Assembly (NCBI GenBank): GCA_016287975.1 | Contig: JAEEXV010000049.1 | Coordinates: forward strand, 1-5,286 | DNA from: Lentisphaeria bacterium | Lineage (GTDB): Bacteria; Verrucomicrobiota; Lentisphaeria; Oligosphaerales; Oligosphaeraceae | Direction of reading: 5' to 3' | Length of the DNA stretch: 5,286 nt | Shown here: positions 1 through 5,286 of the stretch, piece after piece | How the letters are laid out: each line of letters opens with the position of its first letter | Position numbering within the stretch: the stretch's first letter is position 1 | The notes under the pieces: generated by a model | Told to the model about the DNA's origin: nothing | The model's input: only the letters and a program-made list of their open reading frames with translations | Database searches by the model: none | Program-made: the position numbers and the translations under genes

Positions 1-3000
1 CGATGCTGACCGGGGCGGGGATGCTGAAGGCCGGCAGCCCCTGCATCGACGCGGGGAGCGCGGCGGACGCGCCCGCCGCCGACCTCTTCGGCAACGCCCG
101 CCCCGCCGGGAACGCCCCCGACATCGGCTGCCACGAGTTCCTGGACACCGATTCCGACGGCATCCCGGATTTCCTCGAAGGCGCGGCGGGCCTCCTCCCC
201 GGCGGCGACGCGGACAACGACGGACTGACGAATTTGCAGGAGTACCTCCTCGGCACGGACCTGCACCAGGCTGACACCGACGGCGACGGCATCGCGGACG
301 CCGCCGAGATCGCGCAGGGCTTCGACCCGCTCCTCCCGACAAGGCGCATCTATGCCAGCCCGTCCGGGAATGACGCCGACGACGGGAGCACCGCAGCCAC
401 AGCGAAGCAGACCCTGGCGGCGGCGGTCGCGGCGGCGAAGCGCGCCGGATGCGAGAACGTCGTCGCGGTCGCGCCGGGGACCTACCGGGGCGCGGGGAAC
501 CAGGGCCTGGACTTCGACGGCTTCGACATCAAGATGGTCGGGACGGCGGGTGCGGCGCAGACCATCGTCGACCTGGAGGGCGCGGGGCCGTTCCTGTCGC
601 TGTCCCACGCGGAGACCCTCGCGAGCCGCCTGGAGGGGCTGGCCGTCCGGAACGGCTACGCGGCCTCGGGCGGCATCGCGGTGCATTTGCAGAACGCCTC
701 GCTGGAGATCCGGGCGTGCGCCTTCGAGTTCAACCGCTCGGGGCGGAAGGTCGTCTACGACTGGGGCGACGGCTACGTGGATGCCTGGTGGGAGGACGCG
801 GATTCGACGGCGGCGGTCTGCGCCATCGGCGCGCCGGTGCGCATCACGGGCTGCCTCTTCCGCGGCAACGCCTCGACACAGCCGGAGATGTGGTGGGGCG
901 GGGAGATCGCCAACGCCGGCGCCCTCCTCCTGCGCGATTCCGAGGGCAGCGTCGTCGAGCGCTGCGACTTCCTGGGGAACAGCGGGGCCGGCGCGGGTGC
1001 CATCGCGCTGGAGGGGGCGTCCGCCGACATCATTGCCTCGCGCTTCCTGCGCAACCTCTCGCTGGGCAACGGCGGCGCGGTCGCGGCGGCCTGCGGGTGG
1101 GACGGCGGATGGGATCCCGTCCCGTCCACCGCCGCCTTCACCAACTGCCTGCTGCTGGGGAACCGGGCGCAGTCCGACGGCTCGGACCTGGACTTCGGCG
1201 AGGGGTGTCGGGCGCGCCTCCTCCACACGACCGTCGCGGGCGGCTTCGCGCGGGGCGGCCACGCCATCCGGCTTGGCGGCGACAGCACAATCATCAACAG
1301 CATCATCGCGGGGAGCGCATCCCTGGCGGAGGGGATCTCTTTCACGGCGCGTGGGAACTGCACGCCGGACGACTGGTCGGCGTACGGGACGGGCAACCTC
1401 TCCTCCGCCCCGATGCTGACGGGGGCGGGGATGCTGAAGGCCGGCAGCCCCTGCATCGACGCGGGGAACGCGGCCGACGCGCCCGCCGCCGACCTCTTCG
1501 GCAACGCCCGCCCCGCCGGCAGCGCCCCCGACATCGGATGCCACGAGTTCCTGGACACCGACGCGGACGGCATACCGGACTTCCTCGAAGGAAGCGGCGT
1601 GCTTCCGAACGGCGACGCCGACAGCGACGGCCTCACGAATCTGCAGGAATACCTCCTCGGGACCGGGCTCTTCGCCGCCGACACCGACGGGGACGGCATT
1701 GCGGATGGCGCCGAGGCGGCGCAGGGCGACGATCCCGCGTGGCCGACGCGGACCATCCACGTCTCGCCCTCGGGCAGCGACGCCAGCGACGGCCTCACGG
1801 CGGCGACCGCGAAGGCGACCTTCGCCGCCGCGCTGGAAGTGGCGCACGACGCCGCGTTTGAGAACGTCGTCCTCGCCGCCGCCGGGACCTACGCCGGGGC
1901 GGGCAACCGCGGCCTGGACTTCGAGGGCTTCGACGTCATCCTGCGCGGCGCCTCCGCCGCCGGCGCCGTCGTCGACCTTGAGGGCGCGGGGCGCTTCCTG
2001 TCGCTGGTGAACGGCGAGGGGCCGGGGAGCCGCCTCGAGCGCCTGCTCATTCGCAACGGCGCCGCAGACAAGGGCACCGCCATCTTCATCCAGGGCGGCG
2101 CGCCCGTCATCAGGGAATGCGCCTTCACCGGGTGCGTCGCCTCCGACGGCGGCGCCGTCTATGTCGAAGGCCGGGGCGGCACCCGTCTGGAGGAGTGCCG
2201 CTTTGAGGGGAACCGCGCCGGCTCCGGCGCGGCCGTGAACGTCGGGCGGGACGGCGGCGTGGCCATGGAGGGCTGCCTCTTCCAGGGCAACTACGCCACC
2301 GGCGGCGGCGGGGCGCTTTTCATCTTCCGGGGGGCTGTGCAGGCATTGCGCTGCCGCTTCCTCCACAACCTCGCGCGGAACGACGGCGGGGCCGCATATC
2401 TTCGCGACGAGGAGGCCTCCGCCGCCTTCGCGGACTGCCTGTTCCTGGGCAACCGGTCGCTCTCCTCCAGTTCCGCCCTCCACGGCAACCACTGGCAGCA
2501 GCAGGTCGAACTCGTCAACTGCACCTTCGCGGGCGGCGGCGCGGCGAACCGCCTCGCCTGCCACTTCGAGGGCACGGCGCGCCTCGTCAACACCATCCTG
2601 CACGAGGGATTCAGCCATCCGGAAGAGCGTCCGCCGACAGTTGCCTCAAGTGTCGTGGCGACGGCGGCGCAGGCCGCCCTGGGAAGCGGCAACCTCGTCG
2701 CCGACCCGATGCTGACCGGCGCGGGGATGCTGAAGGCCGGAAGCCCTTGCATCGACGCGGGGAGCGCGGCGGACGCCCCCGCCGCCGACCTCTTCGGCAA
2801 CGCCCGCCCCGCCGGCAACGGCTCCGACATCGGCTGCCACGAGTTCCTGGACACCGACGCCGACGGCATCCCGGACTTCCTGGAAGGAAATGGTGTGCTT
2901 CCCGACGGCGACGCGGACGGCGACGGCCTCACGAACATCGCGGAGTATCTCCTCGGCACAAATCTGAATGCCGCCGACACCGACGGCGACGGCATCGCGG

Positions 3001-5286
3001 ACGCCGCCGAAGCGGCGCAGGGCCACGATCCAGCGTGGCCGACGCGGTTCGTCCATGTCTCACCCTCCGGAAATGACGCCGCCGACGGCCTCACGACAGC
3101 GACCGCGAAGGCGACCTTCGCCGCCGCGCTGGAGCTGGCGCGCAACTGCGCGCACGAGAACGTCATCCTTGCCGCCGCCGGAACCTACACCGGTGCGGGG
3201 AACCGCGGGCTGGACTTCGACGGCTTCGACATCAAAATCGTCGGGACGGCGGGGGCGGCGCAGACGGTCGTCGACCTGGAGGGCGCGGGACGCTTCCTGT
3301 CGCTGACCCATGCGGAGACGACTGCAAGCCGCCTGGAAGGCCTGACCGTCCGGAACGGCTATGCCGCGTCATACGGCATCGCAGTGCATCTGGAGGGCGC
3401 GTCGCTGACCATCAGGGGATGTGCTTTCTGGAACAACCGTTCTGGCAGGAGAATTGTGTCCGAATGGGGCGTTGATTGGGAGGATGCAAACAACACGGCG
3501 GCGCTTCGGGTCGTCTCCGGTTCGGTTGACGTGGCTGACACGACCTTTGAGGCCAATGCCTCCGCGCCTTCCGGCTATGTTGACTATTCCATGATGTGGG
3601 ACGGGGGCAACGCCGGCGCCGTGATGATGGACGAGGCAGTCAACTGCCGCTTCGCCAGATGCCGTTTCCTCGACAACAATGGCACCGGCGCAGGGGCGGT
3701 GTTCTCGGTCGCCTCGGAAGCCCGATTCGACGCCTGCCGCTTCATACGCAACCATTCCTGGGACTGCGGCGGAGGAGTGTCCGCCGCATCAAGGGAGACT
3801 TACGACAATCTGACGGAAGACTGGGTGACAACAGGGAGCACACTGTTGTTCACGAACTGCCTGTTCCTGGACAACCAGGCGAATTCCGGGGCGTCGGACA
3901 TTCATTTGTCTCCGCAATGCAATGCAGCCCTTGTCAACTGCACCCTGGCAGACGGGGAATCCGGCAACGGAACCGCGCTGCACATCGACGGCGGCTTTGC
4001 GGCGTTGAACACCATCGTGTCGGGCCATGTGAGCATCGCGTCAGGCGTCACCCCGTCGGCAGACGGATGCTGTTCGTCGGATGACTGGACTGCCTACGGC
4101 AATGGAAACTTCCAGGCGAATCCGATGCTGACGGAGGCGGGGATGCTGCGGGCTGGAAGCCCCTGCATCAATTCAGGAATCACGCAGGGAGCGCCAACTA
4201 CGGACATCGACGGGGTTCCCCGCCCGGCGGGAAACGGCGTCGACATCGGATGCCAGGAGTTCAGCGACCAGGACGGCGACGGAATCCCCGACAATCTGGA
4301 ATTGGCGGCGGGAATGAACCCGTCCTACAGCGGCGACGCGGGCGGAGACCAGGACGGAGACGGACTGGCGAACCTGGTGGAATACCTTGCGGGCACGTCC
4401 ATCGGCGATGCGGACAGCGATGCGGACGGCCTTGCGGATGGCGAGGAGCTGCGCCTGGGCCTCAATCCCTTAAGACCGACGGCGGCGGTCTTCGTCGATG
4501 CCGCCAATGGGAATGATTCGTACGCTGGCGTTTCGCCGCTTCTGCCCAAGGCTTCGCTTTCGGCCGCAATGGCGGCATTGCCGCCGGCGGGGGTGGAATT
4601 CGCCGTGCTTGTGGCGCCAGGGGTGTATTCAGGTCCGCTCAACCGGAATCTCTCCTTCGGCGGGCGCGATGTCGTCCTTCGCTCGCTTCAGGGCGCTTTC
4701 TTCACCGTTGTGAACCTGGGCATGGAGGGCAGGTTTTTGGCGGCGGAAGACGGCGAGACCGAATCGGCCAGGATTGACGGCTTCCACATTCGGGGCGGAT
4801 GCGCCGAACAGGGCGGCGCCCTGCTGGTCAGGAATTCGGGGCTTTCCGTCGAGAACTGCATCATGGAAGGAAACCGCGCGACGCATGGCGCGGCCATCCA
4901 CGCCGCCAATTCCGCCCTGCGGCTTTGCAATGTCCTGCTGGACGGGAATTCAGGCATGACTTCCACCCCGGCGGCCACCTTGGAAATGTCCGGCGGCACG
5001 ACGACCATGGTGAACTGCACATTGCGCCAAAGCGCCGGCGGGACTTTGGTCTCGGGCAGCGGCGCCTTGTCCATGACGAACACGATTGTGGCGGGAGGCC
5101 TGTCGGGGCCAGCGGTGTCGGCGGCCTATTGCTGCACGGCCACCCTGCTTTCCGGAGAGGGCAACATTGGCGGCGACCCAGGACTGCTCCCCAACGGATA
5201 CCTTGCGGACAGTTCGCAGTGCATTGACGCTGGAACGGCCTCAGGCGCGCCTTCGAGGGACCTTCATGGTCTTTCGAGACCCGCAG
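1..5286 (+). CDS. Giant modular surface/secreted protein, beta-helix + TSP3 repeats (partial at both ends)
   Basis: The frame whose codons begin at base 3 has no stop anywhere in the window (1761 complete codons); bases 1-2 end a preceding codon, probably Pro, and base 5286 begins the next. Neither start codon, signal peptide nor C-terminal sorting signal is in view, and the ATG at base 3 is internal to a repeat. The translation holds four full modules of 352-472 residues and the start of a fifth, each made of an anchor-Q-like segment, three DxDxDG loops and a right-handed beta-helix. It is rich in Asp, Gly and Ala and poor in Lys, as often seen in extracellular proteins. Such architectures are known from large, poorly characterised cell-surface or secreted bacterial proteins; binding to glycans, other cells or matrix is possible, but no active site is recognisable. 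I am confident of the frame and fold class, not of the function. A polysaccharide lyase-like role is an alternative. Confidence 0.93.
3..143 (+). other. Choice-of-anchor-Q-like segment, module A
   Basis: Residues 1-47 run MLTGAGMLKAGSPCIDAG, then ADLFGNARPAG, then DIGCHEFL. The order SPxIDAG ... D..G..RP.G ... DIGxxE is what I recall for the 'choice-of-anchor Q' segment that typically follows a beta-helix in bacterial surface proteins. The two Cys (in SPCIDAG and DIGCHEF) recur in modules A to D and could form a disulfide outside the cell; that pairing is inference. The segment probably caps the preceding helix. Confidence 0.65.
144..329 (+). other. TSP3-like calcium-binding block, module A
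   Basis: Three 12-residue acidic loops are visible: DTDSDGIPDFLE (144-179), DADNDGLTNLQE (207-242) and DTDGDGIADAAE (273-308), starting 21 and 22 residues apart. Each has Asp at loop positions 1, 3 and 5, Gly at 6 and Glu at 12, like EF-hand or TSP3 loops; position 9 is Asp, Asn and Asp. Such loops normally bind calcium and rigidify linkers. The block sits between the anchor-Q-like segment and the helix. Confidence 0.85.
345..1412 (+). other. Right-handed beta-helix domain, module A
   Basis: It opens with RIYASPSGNDADDG and a short ATAKQTLAAAVAAAK stretch, likely an N-terminal capping helix, then VVAVAPGTY, the usual entry to bacterial parallel beta-helix domains. Rung markers are IRACAF, ITGCLFRGN, VERCDFLGN, ASRFLRN, TNCLLLGN, LHTTVAGG and INSIIAG. 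The marker residues (Cys or its replacement) lie at 717, 852, 963, 1038, 1146, 1227 and 1299, that is 45, 37, 25, 36, 27 and 24 residues apart. The long rungs contain Trp-rich insertions. No Asp/Arg/Lys catalytic set typical of pectin lyases is evident. Confidence 0.8.
1413..1553 (+). other. Choice-of-anchor-Q-like segment, module B
   Basis: The wording is nearly the same as in module A (MLTGAGMLKAGSPCIDAG ... DIGCHEFL), with small changes such as GNAADAP for GSAADAP and AGSAP for AGNAP. It lies directly after helix A (GNLSSAP), so it is internal to the protein rather than at the C-terminus where anchor-type segments usually occur. Confidence 0.65.
1554..1736 (+). other. TSP3-like calcium-binding block, module B
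   Basis: Loops DTDADGIPDFLE, DADSDGLTNLQE and DTDGDGIADGAE are separated by short linkers containing VLPNG and YLLGTGLFAA. All three keep Asp at 1, 3 and 5, Gly at 6 and Glu at 12. The block ends in AAQGDDP, a wording shared with module C but not module A. Confidence 0.85.
1749..2690 (+). other. Right-handed beta-helix domain, module B (regular Cys ladder, Pmp-like rungs)
   Basis: After the opening HVSPSGSDASDG motif and a likely capping helix come rungs of the form C.F.GN.A..GGA: ECAFTG, ECRFEGN, GCLFQGN, RCRFLHN, DCLFLGN and NCTFAGG, then VNTILHEG. The marker Cys codons are at 2118, 2196, 2274, 2352, 2436 and 2520. The FxxN plus GGA pattern recalls chlamydial polymorphic membrane protein repeats, a general family resemblance rather than orthology. 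The stretch from about 2610 to 2690 is an irregular cap leading to GSGNLVADP. Confidence 0.82.
2709..2849 (+). other. Choice-of-anchor-Q-like segment, module C
   Basis: It carries MLTGAGMLKAGSPCIDAG and DIGCHEFL as in A and B, with GNGSD replacing GNAPD. DNA differences from A are few and mostly at third positions. Both conserved Cys are kept. Confidence 0.65.
2850..3032 (+). other. TSP3-like calcium-binding block, module C
   Basis: Loops DTDADGIPDFLE, DADGDGLTNIAE and DTDGDGIADAAE keep all loop ligand positions. Loop 3 has the module A wording (IADAAE), while the following AAQGHDPAWPT matches module B. The mixing therefore begins within or next to this block. Confidence 0.85.
3045..4124 (+). 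other. Right-handed beta-helix domain, module C (A-type rung plan)
   Basis: The opening VHVSPSGNDAADG and ATAKATFAAALE are B-like, and the remainder is A-like. Rung markers are RGCAF, ADTTF, ARCRFLDN, DACRFIRN, TNCLFLDN, VNCTLADG and LNTIVSG. The marker residues lie at 3420, 3540, 3660, 3735, 3858, 3939 and 4011, that is 40, 40, 25, 41, 27 and 24 residues apart. The three short spacings match helix A exactly, and the three long rungs hold aromatic insertions at the same places. The end (SSDDWTAYGNGN) matches the end of helix A (TPDDWSAYGTGN). Confidence 0.8.
4125..4265 (+). other. Choice-of-anchor-Q-like segment, module D
   Basis: The wording has drifted (MLTEAGMLRAGSPCINSG ... DIDGVPRPAG ... 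DIGCQEFS), but both Cys, the RPAG motif and DIGC.EF are kept. That conservation across otherwise diverged copies points to a structural role for these positions. Confidence 0.65.
4266..4469 (+). other. TSP3-like calcium-binding block, module D
   Basis: Loops DQDGDGIPDNLE, DQDGDGLANLVE and DSDADGLADGEE keep Asp at 1, 3 and 5, Gly at 6 and Glu at 12, although the residues between them differ from modules A-C (LAAGMNPSYSGDAGG in the first linker). It ends in LGLNPL, the usual GxxP-type end of TSP3-like units. Confidence 0.85.
4482..5180 (+). other. Right-handed beta-helix domain, module D (short form)
   Basis: It opens with VFVDAANGNDSYAG, a variant of the VSPSGND motif, followed by a likely capping helix and VLVAPGVY. 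Rung markers are VENCIMEGN, RLCNVLLDGN, MVNCTLRQS and MTNTIVAGG, with marker residues at 4857, 4926, 5016 and 5082 (23, 30 and 22 residues apart). There are fewer rungs than in A-C and no Trp-rich insertion. A short CCTATLLSGEGN tail leads into the next anchor-like segment. Confidence 0.75.
5181..5286 (+). repeat. Start of module E (partial, cut by window end)
   Basis: After a GN.GGDPGLL motif that matches the end of the earlier helices, the anchor-Q-like segment begins again: QCIDAG at about 5217-5234, then a D..G..RPA motif ending at the last codon. It is the most diverged copy, lacking the MLTGAGMLKAGSP wording. Whether a TSP3 block and another helix follow, or this is the terminal copy near a sorting signal, cannot be seen. 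Confidence 0.7.

Larger units (their letters stand above)
3..1412 (+). repeat. Module A (about 470 residues)
   Basis: This is the first complete module in view, residues 1-470, bounded by the PMLTGAG motif at base 3 and its recurrence at 1413. The left boundary is a convention, since the protein continues upstream; the preceding codon may end an earlier helix. It is strongly GC-rich throughout. Its helix half is most like module C, whereas its first ~110 residues resemble both B and C at the DNA level. Confidence 0.85.
1413..2708 (+). repeat. Module B (about 432 residues)
   Basis: Residues 471-902. The first ~140 bases differ from module A by only a handful of substitutions, many of them silent, with no indel. 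The second half departs from A and C: its helix is shorter, more regular and lacks their long aromatic loops. The helix start resembles module C closely in DNA (1743-1920 against 3039-3216). Confidence 0.85.
2709..4124 (+). repeat. Module C (about 472 residues), mosaic of B-like and A-like parts
   Basis: Residues 903-1374. It follows module B through the TSP3 tail and the start of the helix (DPAWPT, ATAKATFAAALE, AGTY.GAGNRGLDF), then follows module A from about 3216-3231 onward (GFDIK.VGTAGAAQT, HAET.ASRLEG, VRNGYAAS). From about 3400 the DNA becomes visibly less GC-rich and diverges from A, although rung spacing and loop positions stay the same. The most economical reading is recombination between repeat units followed by divergence. 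Confidence 0.82.
4125..5180 (+). repeat. Module D (about 352 residues), diverged and shortened
   Basis: Residues 1375-1726. The order of parts is unchanged, but protein identity to A-C is much lower and DNA identity is largely lost beyond the first ~60 bases. The helix is about 80-120 residues shorter than in A-C, with fewer recognisable rungs. Base use differs from module A, with more A/T third positions and uncommon codons such as TTA AGA at 4470-4475. It may be an older copy that escaped homogenisation, or come from a different duplication. Confidence 0.8.

Noticed and set aside
3..5. ATG at the left edge as a start codon
   Set aside because: The same ATG recurs at 1413, 2709 and 4125 as the Met of the internal PMLTGAG motif, and the upstream bases fit the preceding Pro codon, so it is internal.
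144..329. Dockerin domain for cellulosome assembly
   Set aside because: The loops are DxDxDG like dockerins, but there are three at 21-22-residue spacing without the dockerin helix sequences, in repeated internal linkers, which fits TSP3-like units better.
345..1412. Pectate lyase or other polysaccharide lyase activity
   Set aside because: The fold class fits, but I cannot identify a catalytic residue set in any helix. Kept only as a possibility.
773..1798. 341-codon reverse-strand open frame, with a similar one at 2291-3166
   Set aside because: These mirror the GC-rich repeat on the opposite strand. They share wording with each other only because the + strand modules are repeated, give Ser/Ala/Pro/Arg-rich low-complexity protein with no recognisable domain, and overlap a clear domain-bearing + strand frame.
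449..1861. 470-codon + strand open frame in another phase (also one at 352-1419)
   Set aside because: The products are Arg/Gly/Pro-rich shadow translations of GC-rich DNA; the length equal to one module is coincidental. The frame from base 3 carries all recognisable motifs.
3..2849. CRISPR array or short tandem DNA repeats from the recurring identical DNA
   Set aside because: The repeats are over a kilobase apart, in frame, and encode conserved protein segments.

Overview
The window is the interior of one very large protein-coding gene on the + strand. Reading from base 3, the frame stays open to the last complete codon at 5283-5285: 1761 codons with no stop, and neither end of the gene is present. 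There is no intergenic space, RNA gene, promoter, terminator, CRISPR array or transposase. Residue numbers below are base position divided by 3.

The protein is a tandem array of large modules, about 470, 432, 472 and 352 residues long (A 3-1412, B 1413-2708, C 2709-4124, D 4125-5180), with the start of a fifth (E) at the right edge. Each module has the same order of parts: (1) a ~47-residue segment running from PMLTGAGML through SPCIDAG to DIGCHEF, which resembles the 'choice-of-anchor Q' type segment of bacterial surface proteins; (2) a TSP3-like block with three 12-residue DxDxDG acidic loops, probably binding calcium; (3) a right-handed parallel beta-helix opening with a VSPSGND-type motif and built from rungs marked by CxF..N, NCTF and NTI motifs. 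The likely product is a giant secreted or surface-exposed protein: a string of beta-helices joined by calcium-stiffened linkers. No catalytic residues are recognisable, so enzyme activity, adhesion and glycan binding all remain open.

The modules are not equally related. The first two parts are almost the same at the DNA level in A, B and C. Module C is mosaic: its TSP3-to-helix junction matches B, then it switches near 3216-3231 to match A. Helices A and C share the same rung spacing and three aromatic loops at matching positions, while helix B is a compact, very regular 26-28-residue ladder. Module D is the most diverged and the shortest, and later C and D are visibly less GC-rich than A and B. 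This fits duplication plus recombination or gene conversion among modules.

The strong GC bias, with G/C in most third codon positions, and the mix of beta-helix, TSP3 and anchor-Q-like segments suggest a bacterium of the PVC group (Kiritimatiellota, Lentisphaerota, Planctomycetota or relatives) or a similar environmental or gut lineage. This is inferred from architecture only.
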